From the NCBI GenBank assembly GCA_963709655.1, contig CAVPXF010000056.1, forward strand, positions 496,001-560,000: 64,000 nt of DNA. The letters run 5' to 3'. A program made the translations under genes and the position numbers. The notes beneath the pieces were generated by a model, which was given only the letters and a program-made list of their open reading frames with translations, made no database searches and was not told the DNA's origin. Origin of the DNA: Roseiarcus sp963709655 (GTDB lineage: Bacteria; Pseudomonadota; Alphaproteobacteria; Rhizobiales; Beijerinckiaceae). Within the stretch, counting starts at the first letter, position 1, and the number at the start of each line of letters is the position of its first letter. This document shows positions 45,189-54,724 of this stretch, in pieces.

Positions 45189-46256
45189 CTACTCCGCCGC
45201 TTCGCTCAGCGCCGGGTAGTCGGTGTAGCCGACGGGCCCTTCGCCGTAGAAAGTTTCGCTGTTCCACGGGTTCAGCGGCGCGCCGAGCCTGAAGCGGCGG
45301 GGCAGGTCGGGATTGGCGATGAACGCCTTGCCGAAGGCGACCGCGTCCGCCTCGCCCGCGTCGAGCACCGCCTCGGCCGCCGCCTTGTCGAAATTCTCGT
45401 TGGCGACATAGACGCCGCCGAACGCCGCCTTCAGCGCCGGGCCGAGGCGCGGCTCCGCGACCTTCTCCCGGGCGCAGAGGAAAGCGATCTTCCGCTTGCC
45501 GAGCTCGCGCGCCACATAGCCGAAGGTGGCGGGGAGGTCGCTGTCGCCCATGTCGTGCGCGTCGGCGCGCGGCGCGAGATGCATGCCGACCCGGCCCGCG
45601 CCCCAGACGGAGACGACCGCGTCGGTCACTTCCAGCATCAGCCGGGCGCGGTTCTCGATCGGGCCGCCGTAGCGGTCGGTCCGCTTGTTCGAGCCGTCCT
45701 GCAGGAATTGGTCGAGGAGGTAGCCGTTGGCGCCGTGGATCTCGACGCCGTCGAAGCCGGCGGCCTTGGCGTTCTCGGCACCCTTGCGATAGGCGGCGAT
45801 CACGCCCGCAATCTCGTCGGTCTCGAGCGCGCGCGGCGTCGCATAGGGACGCTGGGGCCGGATCAGGCTGACGGTGCCCTTGGGCGCGATGGCGCTCGGC
45901 GCGACCGGCGGAAAGCCGTCATGATAGACCGGATCGGAAATCCGGCCGACGTGCCAAAGCTGCATGAGAATGCGGCCGCCCGCCGCGTGGACGGCGCTGG
46001 TGATCGCCCGCCAGCCGTCGACCTGCTCGTCCGACCAGATGCCCGGCGTGCGCGGATAGCCGACGCCCTGCGGCGTGACGGAGGTGGCCTCGGTGAGGAT
46101 GAGGCCGGCGGAGGCGCGCTGGACGTAGTAGTCGCGCATCAGCGCATTGGGGACCCGGCCCGGCATGGTCGAGCGGTTGCGGGTCAAGGGCGCGAGGAAG
46201 ATTCGGTTCGGGACCTCGAGGTCGCCAAGGACGAGCGGATCGAACAGCGTGGGCAT
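45189..46256 (-). CDS. Old Yellow Enzyme family alkene reductase
   Basis: A 355-residue FMN-dependent TIM barrel of the OYE/NemA group: MPTLFDPLVLGDLEVPNRIF, LMQLWHVGRIS, the active site EIHGANGYLLDQFLQDGSNK with its His-Asn pair, then RTDRYGGPIENRARLMLEV. Such enzymes reduce activated C=C bonds, N-ethylmaleimide or nitro compounds with NADPH. The late FGKAFIANPDLPRRF is also conserved. ATG 46256 is the family start; TTG 46265 is upstream. Its last residues abut the family B cluster. Confidence 0.9.
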   Translation of the reverse strand: MPTLFDPLVLGDLEVPNRIFLAPLTRNRSTMPGRVPNALMRDYYVQRASAGLILTEATSVTPQGVGYPRTPGIWSDEQVDGWRAITSAVHAAGGRILMQLWHVGRISDPVYHDGFPPVAPSAIAPKGTVSLIRPQRPYATPRALETDEIAGVIAAYRKGAENAKAAGFDGVEIHGANGYLLDQFLQDGSNKRTDRYGGPIENRARLMLEVTDAVVSVWGAGRVGMHLAPRADAHDMGDSDLPATFGYVARELGKRKIAFLCAREKVAEPRLGPALKAAFGGVYVANENFDKAAAEAVLDAGEADAVAFGKAFIANPDLPRRFRLGAPLNPWNSETFYGEGPVGYTDYPALSEAAE

Positions 46257-46680
46257 GACAGTCAAACTCCGAAAGGTCCGGGGCGCGACCGCGCCGGACG
46301 AAGGCGAACAGAAAGCACCGCGCCCTCCGGCGGGAGTTCAGGCGCATCTTCCCACAGTCTTTTGGGGTTGGTATCTCTAATACGTGGAGGCGCTTTGTGA
46401 GAATTTCAATGGGGTGAGAGGGCGCCGAAATCGCGGCGGTCCCGGGGGAGCATTTTCTTGACAATATCCGAAATTGTGGTGATTATGTTTCCTATAGCAG
46501 AAATGCCTGCAACGCCGGGCGGGCGTGCGGGACGACTGACTCGTGCAGGAAACCGCCTCGTGCAGGAAACCGCCTCGTCCGGGAATCGAATAGATGGACA
46601 ATCGACCGCGAATCGAAAATGCCGCCGCAACCCCTTGAAAAGGCCGGATTCCGACGCGGAAATGGCGCCGCCAGCGAGCC
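46257..46680. other. Intergenic region with a short tandem repeat
   Basis: No supported gene. A 17-bp unit TCGTGCAGGAAACCGCC is repeated at 46541-46557 and 46558-46574 with a third partial unit after it. The stretch 46450-46500 is AT-richer (GACAATATCCGAAATTGTGG) than its surroundings. It separates the OYE promoter side from the 3' end of the ABC-F gene. Confidence 0.6.
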
Positions 46681-48534
46681 TCACACCCCCCCAGCCTCCT
46701 CCGACAGCGCGAGCCAGGCCTCCTCGGCGGCGGCGAGCGCCCGTTCGAGGTCGCCGCGCCGGGCGGCGAGATCGGCCAGCTTGAGCGCGTCGCCGCCGGT
46801 CGCGCCCGCTCCCGCCAGCGCCGCGTCGACCCGGCCCAGGAGGTCCTGGAAGCGGGCCATCTTGTCCTCGAGCGCCGCAAGCTCGCGCTTGAGCGGCGCC
46901 GCGTCCCGCTTGCGGGCGAGGGAGGCGACGGGCTTTTGCGCCGGGGCCTGCTTCTTCTGCGGGCTCGGCGCGCCCTGGCCGAGGACGAAGCGACCGTAGT
47001 CGGCGACGTCGCCCTCGAACGGCTTCACCGTGCCGCCCGCCACCAGCCACAGCCGGTCGACGCAGGCCTCGAGCAGGCGCCGGTCGTGCGAGACGATGAT
47101 GCAGGCGCCTTCGTAGTCGTTGATCGCCTCGATCAGTTCGCCGCGGCTGTCGATGTCGAGGTGGTTGGTCGGCTCGTCCAGGATCAGAAGCTGCGGCCCG
47201 TCGAAGGTCGCAAGGCCCATCAACAGCCGCGCCTTCTCGCCGCCCGACAGCGCCTCGACCCGGGTGTCGGCGCGTGCGCCGGAAAAGCCGATCAGGGCCG
47301 CCCGGCCGCGGATCTTCAATTCCGCCGCCCCGCGCATCCGTTCGGCCACATGAGTGTAGGGCGTGCCGCCGGGCTCGAGGTCGTCGACCTGGTGCTGGGC
47401 GAAGAAGCCGGACTCGAGCTTCACCGCCCGCACCATCTTGCCGCCCATCGGCGCCAGCCGGCCGCCGATCAGCTTGGCGAAGGTCGACTTGCCGTTGCCG
47501 TTCGCCCCGAGAAGCCCGATCCGGTCGTCGTTGGAGAGGGTGAGGTCGATCCGCGCTAGCACGACCCGGTCGCCGTAGCCGGCGCTGACCTTCTCCATCG
47601 TCACGATCGGCGGGCTGAGCTTTTTGGCGACCGGCGGCCATTTGAACGGCAGCACGGTCTCGTCGACCACCGCCGCGACCGGCTCCATCCTGGCCAGCAT
47701 CTTGAGGCGCGACTGGGCCTGGGTCGCCTTGGTCGCGCTGGCGCGGAAACGGTCGACGAAGGCCTGCAGGTGGGCCCGCCGCTCCTCCTGCTTCTTCAGC
47801 GTCTTGCCCTGAAGCGTCTGCTGCTCGCGGCGCTGGCGCTCGAAGCTGGTGTAGCCCCCTGTCCAAAGCGTGAGCTTGCCGCGGTCGAGATGCAGGATAT
47901 GGTCGGCGACGTCGTCGAGGAGGTCGCGGTCGTGGCTGATGACGACGATCGTCGAAGGGCAGGTCTTCAGGTAGTCGGTGAGCCAGAGCACGCCTTCGAG
48001 GTCGAGGTAGTTGGTCGGCTCGTCGAGCAGCAGGATGTCGGGCTCCGAGAACAGCACCGCCGCGAGCGCCACCCGCATTCGCCAGCCGCCGGAGAATTCC
48101 GAGAGCGCGCGGTTTTGCGCCGCGTCGTCGAAGCCGAGGCCGCTGAGGATGCGCGCCGCGCGCGCCGGCGCGGCGTGGGCGTCGATATCGACGAGGCGCG
48201 TCTGGATGTCGGCGATCCGCTCGGGATCGCTGGCGCTCTCGGCCTCGGCGATCAGCGCCGAGCGCTCGGCGTCGGCGTCGAGCACGAAGTCGATCAGCGT
48301 CTCCACCCCGCCGGGCGCCTCCTGCTCGACGCTGCCGAGCCGCGCGTCCTTGGGAGTCGTGATCGAACCCGCCTCGGGCGACAGTTCGCCGCGGATCAGC
48401 CGGAAAAGCGTGGTCTTGCCGGCGCCGTTGCGGCCGATGAGCCCGACCCGCGCCCCGCTCGGCAGCGCCGCGGTCGCGCCGTCGATCAGCAGGCGCTCGC
48501 CGAGCCGGTAGGTGAGGCCGTTGATATGGAGCAT
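46681..48534 (-). CDS. ABC-F family ATPase (Uup/YheS-like)
   Basis: A 617-residue soluble protein with two ABC domains and no membrane segment. Domain 1: Walker A GRNGAGKTTLF, signature FSGGWRMRVALA, Walker B ILLLDEPTNYLD. Domain 2: GANGNGKSTFA, LSGGEKARLLMGL, LLILDEPTNHLD. Between them is the charged ABC-F linker (ERQRREQQTLQGKTLKKQEE), and a C-terminal coiled coil follows. ABC-F proteins act on ribosomes in translation or antibiotic protection. Length and linker suit the YheS/Uup housekeeping type. The gene stands alone. Confidence 0.9.
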   Translation of the reverse strand: MLHINGLTYRLGERLLIDGATAALPSGARVGLIGRNGAGKTTLFRLIRGELSPEAGSITTPKDARLGSVEQEAPGGVETLIDFVLDADAERSALIAEAESASDPERIADIQTRLVDIDAHAAPARAARILSGLGFDDAAQNRALSEFSGGWRMRVALAAVLFSEPDILLLDEPTNYLDLEGVLWLTDYLKTCPSTIVVISHDRDLLDDVADHILHLDRGKLTLWTGGYTSFERQRREQQTLQGKTLKKQEERRAHLQAFVDRFRASATKATQAQSRLKMLARMEPVAAVVDETVLPFKWPPVAKKLSPPIVTMEKVSAGYGDRVVLARIDLTLSNDDRIGLLGANGNGKSTFAKLIGGRLAPMGGKMVRAVKLESGFFAQHQVDDLEPGGTPYTHVAERMRGAAELKIRGRAALIGFSGARADTRVEALSGGEKARLLMGLATFDGPQLLILDEPTNHLDIDSRGELIEAINDYEGACIIVSHDRRLLEACVDRLWLVAGGTVKPFEGDVADYGRFVLGQGAPSPQKKQAPAQKPVASLARKRDAAPLKRELAALEDKMARFQDLLGRVDAALAGAGATGGDALKLADLAARRGDLERALAAAEEAWLALSEEAGGV

Positions 48535-48583
48535 GGCGGGCTTTTGACCCGCCAGGCGTCCGGTTTCAAGGTCGGAAAGGCGC

Positions 48584-49291
48584 TTACGCCTTCGGCTGAT
48601 CGAGCATCGCGCCTTCGCGGTAGAGGAAGCCGGCGAGGCCCGCGCCGATCAGCGGCGCGACGATGAACAGCCAGAGCTGCGCGACCCGCTCCGGTTTGGC
48701 GGCGAAGCCGACCAGCGCAGGGCCGATCGAGCGGGCCGGGTTGACCGACGTGCCGGTGATGTTGATCCCCACCAGATGGATCGCCACCAGCGTCAGCCCT
48801 ATGGCGAGGCCGGCGAAGCCGGTCGGCGAGAACGGATGCGTCACGCCGAGAATGCAGACCAGGAACAGGAACGTGCCCACGACTTCGAACACGAAGGCCG
48901 AGACGACATTGTACTCGCCGAGATAGCCGGGGCCCCAGCCGTTCTGGCCGAGCCCGCCGGTCCAGCCCGTCGCCTTGCCCGACAGGATGAGGTAGAGCAC
49001 GGCCGCCGCGACGATCGCGCCGAGCACCTGCGCGACCCAGTAGCCGACCATCTCGATCGCGCTCATGCGGCCGGCGACGAACACGCCGAAGCTGACCGCC
49101 GGGTTGACGTGACAGCCGGAAATCGGCCCGATGCCGTAGGCCATGGCGACGATGGCGAAGCCGAAGGCGCTCGCGATGCCGAGCAGGTTGACCGCGGTGG
49201 GGCCCGTCCCCATGCCGCCGATCGCCGCCGCTCCGCAGCCGAAGAACACCAGGGCGAAGGTTCCTATGAATTCCGCCAGTTGCTTGTTCAT
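48584..49291 (-). CDS. aqpZ: Aquaporin Z
   Basis: A 235-residue MIP channel with six membrane helices. The two pore motifs are GCHVNPAVSFG and GTSVNPARSIGPALVG. The selectivity residues around HLVGINITGTSVNPAR (His with Thr/Ser and Arg) fit a water-selective aquaporin rather than a glycerol facilitator. Start ATG 49291 (MNKQLAEFIGTFALVFFGCG). It is monocistronic between the ABC-F gene and yajC, and its 5' region 49292-49527 holds both divergent promoters. Confidence 0.93.
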   Translation of the reverse strand: MNKQLAEFIGTFALVFFGCGAAAIGGMGTGPTAVNLLGIASAFGFAIVAMAYGIGPISGCHVNPAVSFGVFVAGRMSAIEMVGYWVAQVLGAIVAAAVLYLILSGKATGWTGGLGQNGWGPGYLGEYNVVSAFVFEVVGTFLFLVCILGVTHPFSPTGFAGLAIGLTLVAIHLVGINITGTSVNPARSIGPALVGFAAKPERVAQLWLFIVAPLIGAGLAGFLYREGAMLDQPKA

Positions 49292-49527
49292 TGCGCGTTC
49301 CCTTCAGATATCGCGGCGATCGGCGGCAGCGCGTCGCGCGCTCGCCCCTTCATCGGCGCGAGCCGGTTCGTAACACATCCCCGATGACTGGGCCTCCGTT
49401 GTCGCGGTTGCGCGAAGGCCTGGCCTGCGGCGTTGCTTTCGCAAGGCGCGCGGATATATATGCGGCGCCTTTCGTGTGACCCCCTGATGAAACGGCGCGG
49501 CCTTCGCGTCGCTGGAGCCCCGTCCTC

Positions 49528-49875
49528 GTGTTCATAACCGAAGCCTTCGCCCAGACTGCCGGCGTCTCCTCGTTGGGCATGAACGACACGATCGTCCAGC
49601 TTGTGCCGATCGTGGCGATGATCGCGATCGTCTATTTCGTGCTGTGGCGGCCCCAGCAGCGTCGGGCGAAGGAGCAGCGCGAGCTGGTGCAGGCGGCGCG
49701 GCGCGGCGATACGGTCGTCACCACCGGCGGGCTCATCGGTAAGATCAGCAAGGCGGTCGACGACAACGAGGTCGAGCTGGAAGTCGCCCCGAACGTCAAG
49801 GTGCGCCTGGCCCGCTCCGGCATCGCCGAGGTGCGCGCCAAAGGCGAGCCGGTCAAGGACGCGTCAAAGGCCTGA
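49528..49875 (+). CDS. yajC: Preprotein translocase subunit YajC
   Basis: A 115-residue protein with one N-terminal helix (LVPIVAMIAIVYFVLWRPQQ) and the family motif RPQQRRAKEQRELVQAARRGDTV in part, then TTGGLIGKISK. YajC joins the SecDF complex of the inner membrane translocon. GTG 49528 is used; GGAG lies upstream. secD, secF and two further genes follow on the same strand. Confidence 0.93.
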   Translation: MFITEAFAQTAGVSSLGMNDTIVQLVPIVAMIAIVYFVLWRPQQRRAKEQRELVQAARRGDTVVTTGGLIGKISKAVDDNEVELEVAPNVKVRLARSGIAEVRAKGEPVKDASKA

Positions 49876-49918
49876 CGCGTCCCGACCGCGCTCATACCCG
49901 TAATCGATTGAGAGCCTG

Positions 49919-51508
49919 ATGCTCCGTTTCGCCCCTTGGAAATTGGCTTCGGTCCTGGCGCTGGTGGCTGCGGCGTTCCTGCTCGTCATTCCGAGCTTCA
50001 TGTCGTCTCAGACCGTCGATGCGCTGGCTGCGCGTCTGCCCGGTTTCATCCCCCTGCGCCAGATCGTCCTCGGCCTCGACCTTCAGGGCGGCGCCTACAT
50101 GCTGATGCAGGTCGACGAGGCCTCGGTCATCAAGTCCCAGGTCGAGGCGCTGCGCGACGACGCCCGTCTGAAGATGCGCGACGGCAAGATCGCGCTTTCG
50201 GGCGGCATCGCCACCCAGCCGCGCGGCGTTCTCGTTCGCATCGCCGACAAGGCCGAGCGCGACAAGGCCTACACTCTGTTGCAGTCCCTGAGCCAGCCGA
50301 TCGGCGGCCCGCTTGCCGGCGGCAACGGCCGCACCCTCGACGTCTCGGAGACCGACGCCGGGGTCCAGCTGACCCTGACCGACGCCGCCGTCGCCGACAA
50401 GGTGCGCCACGCCGTGACGCAGTCGATCGAGGTTCTGAACCGCCGCATCAACGCAATGGGCACCAAGGAGACCGAGATCGCCCAGCAGGGCGCGAGCCGG
50501 GTGCTGATCGAAGTGCCCGGCCTTCAGGACACCACCAAGCTCAAGGAGATCATCGGGCAGACCGCCAAGCTCGAATTCCGGCTGGTGGCCGATCCCGGCG
50601 ATCCGCCGAACGAGGTCGAGCAGCTGCCGATGCAGAAGGGCGGCGGCATGATCACCGTGCAAAAGCGCGTGATGGTCGATGGCGAGGACCTGGTCGACGC
50701 TCAGCAGAGCTTCGACCAGCAGACGGGCGAGCCCGACGTCACCTTCCGCTTCAACCTGCGCGGCGGCCAGAAGTTCGGGAGGGTGACGACCGAGAATGTC
50801 GGCCGGCCGTTCGCCATCGTGCTCGACGGCAAGGTTATCTCGGCGCCCGTGATCCGCTCGCCCATCACCGGGGGCACAGGCCAGATCACCGGCAATTTCA
50901 CCATCGACGAGGCGAGCAACCTGGCGATCCTGCTGCGCGCCGGCGCCTTGCCCGCCAAGCTCACCGTGGTCGAGGAACGCACGGTCGGGCCGGGCCTGGG
51001 CCAGGACTCGATCGACGCAGGCAAGCGCGCGGCCTTTGTCGGCGCAATCCTGGTGGTGGTGTACATGATTACGACCTACGGCGTGTTCGGGATCTTCGCC
51101 GACCTCGCGCTCGCCGTCCATATCCTGCTCATCTTCGCCTCGATGGTGCTGCTCGGCGCGACGCTGACGCTGCCGGGCATCGCCGGCATCGTGTTCACCA
51201 TCGGCATGGCGGTCGATTCGAACGTGCTGATCTACGAGCGCATCCGCGAGGAGGCCCATCTCGGCCGTTCGGTTCTCTCGGCCCTCGACGCCGGCTTCAA
51301 GCGCGCCTTCGCCACCATCGTCGACTCCAACGTGACGATGTTCGTGGCCGCGCTCATCCTCTACCTGTTCGGGTCGGGCGCCGTGCGCGGCTTTGCGGTC
51401 TCGCTCGGCCTCGGCATCATCACCTCGATCGTCACCGCGGTCACGATGACGCGGATGATGATCGCTCTCTGGTATCGCCGCGTGCGGCCGACCAAGATTC
51501 CGATCTGA
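49919..51508 (+). CDS. secD: Protein translocase subunit SecD
   Basis: A 529-residue protein. One N-terminal helix is followed by the periplasmic region (GLDLQGGAYMLMQVD, VLNRRINAMGTKETEIAQQG) and five C-terminal helices with GTGQITGNF before and GMAVDSNVLIYERIREE after the first of these. SecD with SecF uses the proton gradient to pull proteins across the membrane after SecA. The conserved D and R residues in VDSNVLIYERIRE are present. It is 24 bp upstream of secF. Confidence 0.95.
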   Translation: MLRFAPWKLASVLALVAAAFLLVIPSFMSSQTVDALAARLPGFIPLRQIVLGLDLQGGAYMLMQVDEASVIKSQVEALRDDARLKMRDGKIALSGGIATQPRGVLVRIADKAERDKAYTLLQSLSQPIGGPLAGGNGRTLDVSETDAGVQLTLTDAAVADKVRHAVTQSIEVLNRRINAMGTKETEIAQQGASRVLIEVPGLQDTTKLKEIIGQTAKLEFRLVADPGDPPNEVEQLPMQKGGGMITVQKRVMVDGEDLVDAQQSFDQQTGEPDVTFRFNLRGGQKFGRVTTENVGRPFAIVLDGKVISAPVIRSPITGGTGQITGNFTIDEASNLAILLRAGALPAKLTVVEERTVGPGLGQDSIDAGKRAAFVGAILVVVYMITTYGVFGIFADLALAVHILLIFASMVLLGATLTLPGIAGIVFTIGMAVDSNVLIYERIREEAHLGRSVLSALDAGFKRAFATIVDSNVTMFVAALILYLFGSGAVRGFAVSLGLGIITSIVTAVTMTRMMIALWYRRVRPTKIPI

Positions 51509-51532
51509 TCGGCCGGTTCCGGGACCAACGCC

Positions 51533-52492
51533 ATGAAACTCCTCCGTCTCGCGCCCGAGAACACGAAATTCGGCTTCATGCGGTTCCGCCGCGTGAGCTA
51601 CCCGCTGTCGGCGACCCTCTCGATCGTCTCCGTGCTGATGTTCCTGTTCGTCGGCATGAATTTCGGCATCGACTTCGCCGGCGGCACACAGGTCGACATC
51701 CGCGCCAAGACCGGCGAGGCGCATATCGCCGACATCCGCTCGAAGGCCGAGAGCCTGGGCCTCGGCCCGGTCGAGGTGCAGCGGATCGGCTCGGACGCCG
51801 ACGTTCTTCTGCGCCTCAACTTGCAGCCCGGCGGCGCGCAGGGCGAGCAGACGGCGATCGCCAAGCTGCGCGACGCCTTCTCCAACGATTACGAGTTCCG
51901 CAGCGTCAACTCGGTCGGGCCGAGCGTCTCGTCCGAACTGGTGCAGAGCGGCACGCTCGGCGTCGTCGTCGCGATCCTCGCCGTTCTCACCTACCTCTGG
52001 TTCCGGTTCGAGTGGCAGTTCGCCGTCGGCGCCATCATCGGCACCATGCACGATCTCCTGCTGACGGTCGGCTTTTTCTGCGTGACGCAGCTCGAGTTCA
52101 ACCAGACCTCGATCGCCGCGATCCTGACCATCGTCGGCTATTCGCTGAACGAGACGGTGGTGGTGCTCGACCGCATCCGGGAAGTGATGCGCAAGTACAA
52201 GCGCCTGTCGACGGCCGAGATCATCGACATGTCGATCAACGCGGTGCTTCCGCGCACCATCATGACCGCGACCACGGTCTTCCTGGCGCTGCTGGCGTTG
52301 TTCTTCCTCGGCGGCCACGTCATCCGCTCGTTCTCGGCGGCGATGATCTGGGGCATTTTCGTCGCCACCTATTCGTCGATTTTCATCTGCTCGCCGATGC
52401 TGATCTACATGGGCGTCCGCTCGGACGTGTTCGACAAGAAGGACCAGGAGGACAAAGCGGGCGAGGCGGCGGTCGCGGATCCGCGGGCGTGA
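51533..52492 (+). CDS. secF: Protein translocase subunit SecF
   Basis: A 319-residue protein with six helices. GMNFGIDFAGGTQVDIRAKT is the N-terminal signature, and the C-terminal YSLNETVVVLDRIREVMRK matches the SecD/F transmembrane motif. The SecF stop overlaps the GTG start of the next gene. The yajC-secD-secF order is universal in the group. Confidence 0.95.
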   Translation: MKLLRLAPENTKFGFMRFRRVSYPLSATLSIVSVLMFLFVGMNFGIDFAGGTQVDIRAKTGEAHIADIRSKAESLGLGPVEVQRIGSDADVLLRLNLQPGGAQGEQTAIAKLRDAFSNDYEFRSVNSVGPSVSSELVQSGTLGVVVAILAVLTYLWFRFEWQFAVGAIIGTMHDLLLTVGFFCVTQLEFNQTSIAAILTIVGYSLNETVVVLDRIREVMRKYKRLSTAEIIDMSINAVLPRTIMTATTVFLALLALFFLGGHVIRSFSAAMIWGIFVATYSSIFICSPMLIYMGVRSDVFDKKDQEDKAGEAAVADPRA

Positions 52493-52887
52493 CGGCTCGG
52501 CCTCCCGCCGCTCCCTTCGCGCCGGGCCGCCATGCGATCGCCGCGCATGGCGGCGGCGGGTTCGGGTTCGCCGGCATGTCGTATCGCGGCTCGATCCTGG
52601 CGACCCCGCAGGGCGTGCGTCCGGTCGCGGCGGCGAGCCTCGACGAGCTCGACCCGGTCGCGCTGGCGTCGTTGTTCGCCGAAATCGGCGAGCGTCCGGG
52701 ATCGATCGAGTTCCTTGTCATTGGCGCGGGAGAGCGTCTCGCGCCGGCGCCGAAGGGGTTGCGGGAGGCTTTGCGCGAGGCCGGCGTTCGCTTCGAGACC
52801 ATGGCGACCGGCCCTGCTCTGCGGGTTTACAATATCATGCAGTCCGAGGACCGCCGGGTGGCCGCGGTCCTGATCGCGACGCCGTGA
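52489..52887 (+). CDS. Mth938-like domain protein
   Basis: A 132-residue protein of the Mth938/NDUFAF3-like family: GGGGFGFAGMSYRGSILATP, then EFLVIGAGERLAPAPKGLRE, GVRFETMATGPALRVYNIM. The mitochondrial relative NDUFAF3 assembles complex I, so an assembly role is plausible. GTG 52489 overlaps the secF stop (GTGA), and the stop overlaps the next GTG. The last two genes of the sec operon often occur together in Hyphomicrobiales. Confidence 0.85.
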   Translation: MTARPPAAPFAPGRHAIAAHGGGGFGFAGMSYRGSILATPQGVRPVAAASLDELDPVALASLFAEIGERPGSIEFLVIGAGERLAPAPKGLREALREAGVRFETMATGPALRVYNIMQSEDRRVAAVLIATP

Positions 52888-53756
52888 CAGCGTCGTCCCC
52901 GCCCGGCGCCGAGACGCTGGCGGAGGCTTACCGGCACTGCGCCGCGCTGGCGCGGACAAACGCGCGCGACCAGTGGCTCGGCGCGCTCTACGCCCCGGCT
53001 GCGAGCCGGAACGCGCTCTACGCCCTCGCCTGCTTCGATCACGAGATCCGGCAGGCGCGCTCGCGCGCCCGCGATCCCAGCCTGGCGGCGATGCGGATCG
53101 CCTGGTGGCGCGAGGCGGCGCTCGGCGAGCGCGAAGGCGAGGCCGCAGGCAGTCCGGTCTTGCTCGCGCTCAGCGCCGCGATCGAGGCGTTCGCGCTGCC
53201 GCCCGGGCTGATCGAGGCAATGGCGGACGCGCGGCTCATCGAGATCGCGCCGCCGGACGAGTTCCCGCTCTCCGCCTTCGAGCGATACGCCGCCGACAGC
53301 GAAGGCGCGCGACTGCAACTGGCTTCGCGCATCGCCTCCGGCGGAGCCGATCTCGACGCAGCCGAGGCGCACGCGCCCGCCGGCTTGGCGCTGGGACTGG
53401 CGCGCATGCTCGCCCGCCTGCCGTACGAGGCCGGCGCAGAGCCGTTGCTCTTTCCCGTCGACGCCCTGGCCCGCCACGGCGTCGCCCACGCCGACCTCGA
53501 CGCCCGGCGCGCGAGCCCGGGCGTCGTCGCTTCCTGCGCCGATCTTCGGGTCCTCGCGCGCGACCGTCTTCTCGAGGCTGAGCGACGGCTCGAGACGTCG
53601 CCGCCGTCGATCCTGCCGGCCTTCGTTCCCCTCGGCGCGCTACGGCTCGAGCTCGACCGGATGGACCGCCACGGCGCGCGGCCGTTCGATCCGCCCCCGG
53701 AGCCTTCGGCCCTCCGCCGGCAGTGGGCGATCTGGCGCTGGGCCCGGCGGTTCTGA
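52884..53756 (+). CDS. Squalene/phytoene synthase family protein (NDUFAF6-like)
   Basis: A 290-residue protein of the squalene/phytoene synthase fold: YRHCAALARTNARDQWLGAL near the start and FDHEIRQARSRARDPSLAAM, AWWREAALGE. The DxxxD motifs needed for prenyl transfer are weak (FDHEI; none at the second site), as in the NDUFAF6-like complex I assembly group. With the Mth938-like neighbour this suggests a role in respiratory complex assembly rather than carotenoid synthesis. GTG 52884 overlaps the previous stop. Confidence 0.75.
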   Translation: MTASSPPGAETLAEAYRHCAALARTNARDQWLGALYAPAASRNALYALACFDHEIRQARSRARDPSLAAMRIAWWREAALGEREGEAAGSPVLLALSAAIEAFALPPGLIEAMADARLIEIAPPDEFPLSAFERYAADSEGARLQLASRIASGGADLDAAEAHAPAGLALGLARMLARLPYEAGAEPLLFPVDALARHGVAHADLDARRASPGVVASCADLRVLARDRLLEAERRLETSPPSILPAFVPLGALRLELDRMDRHGARPFDPPPEPSALRRQWAIWRWARRF

Positions 53757-53839
53757 CGCCTCGGCAAGGCGCGGCGTCGGGAGCTGCTGAATTCCGATCG
53801 AATCCGGACGAAAGCCGGCTCAAGCCAATGTCATCTCGC

Positions 53840-54712
53840 CTATCGGCCGGCGTCATGGATCGGGTTCGCGTCCGCGCCCGTTTGCGCGGCGCCGCCGATC
53901 GCCTCGTCGCGCTGCCGCAGGTACTCCCACACGTCGCCGATCGAGTCCCGCAACAGCTCCCCCATCCGCTCGCGCGCCCGGTCCGGGGCGGCGGCGCGGA
54001 TCGCCTCGAAGACCTCCCTGTGCTGCAGGAGGCGGTTGTCTTGGATTCCCGCCGCGCCGCGCCAGCTCAGCCGGAACGTGCATTCGAGCGCGGTGTGGAT
54101 GAGCCCGCCGAGCGCGGCAAGGAAACGGTTTCCCGACGCCTCGAGAATCGCCATGTGAAAGTCGAGGTCGGCGCCGATCAGGTCGCCTTCGCCGTTCTTG
54201 AACCGCTCCATCCGTTCGTAGGCGTCAGCGATCGTCTGGACGGTCTCGCGCGACGGCGCCGCCGCCGCCAGCGCCGCGGCGGGGGGCTCGACCATCTGGC
54301 GCAAGGCGAACAGCTCGTCCACCAGATGTTCGCTCGGCGTCGCCGCCAGATGCCAGGCGAGCACTTCCGGATCGAGCAGGTTCCATTCGGACTTCGGTCG
54401 GACGCGCGTGCCGATCTTGGGCCGGGCGAGGATCAGCGCCTTGGCGCTGAGGATGCTGTAGGCCTCCCGCAGCGCCGTGCGCGAAACGGAGAAGAGGGCG
54501 CACATATCCTGGGCGTTGGGCAGCAGCGAACCGGCCGGATAGACCCCGGCGACGATCTCCTGCCCGAGCCGGCGCGCCAGCTGACTATAAATGTTGCGCT
54601 CGAACGCGAGATCGTTGCGCTCCTGCCGCCCGCTCCGGCCGACGTTGGCGTGCCCGGTCGCGATTCGTCGTCGCTTGACGACCGACGGTGGGAGCTTGCC
54701 AATGCGGGTCAT
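53840..54712 (-). CDS. FadR-family GntR transcriptional regulator
   Basis: A 290-residue regulator. The winged helix-turn-helix is at about residues 40-110 (ARRLGQEIVAGVYPAGSLLP; FSVSRTALREAYSIL), and the FCD effector domain follows (HLVDELFALRQMVEPPAAAL, DLDFHMAILEASGNRFLAAL) with metal-binding Asp/His residues. An N-terminal extension of 35 basic residues precedes the HTH. It is the last gene of the sugar-transporter operon, 12 bp after yjfF-like, and is therefore the likely regulator of that operon, responding to a sugar or sugar acid. Its typical operator TnGTnnnACnA is found upstream of the first gene (59405-59415). Confidence 0.88.
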   Translation of the reverse strand: MTRIGKLPPSVVKRRRIATGHANVGRSGRQERNDLAFERNIYSQLARRLGQEIVAGVYPAGSLLPNAQDMCALFSVSRTALREAYSILSAKALILARPKIGTRVRPKSEWNLLDPEVLAWHLAATPSEHLVDELFALRQMVEPPAAALAAAAPSRETVQTIADAYERMERFKNGEGDLIGADLDFHMAILEASGNRFLAALGGLIHTALECTFRLSWRGAAGIQDNRLLQHREVFEAIRAAAPDRARERMGELLRDSIGDVWEYLRQRDEAIGGAAQTGADANPIHDAGR

Positions 54713-54724
54713 AGCGTTTTCGCC

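Noticed and set aside
46541..46585. Possible CRISPR array
   Set aside because: The units are 17 bp, adjacent without spacers, and only two are complete.
52884..53756. Carotenoid or hopanoid synthase
   Set aside because: The protein has the phytoene-synthase fold, but the second Asp-rich motif is missing and the neighbours are sec and complex I assembly-like genes, so a prenyl synthase role is unlikely.
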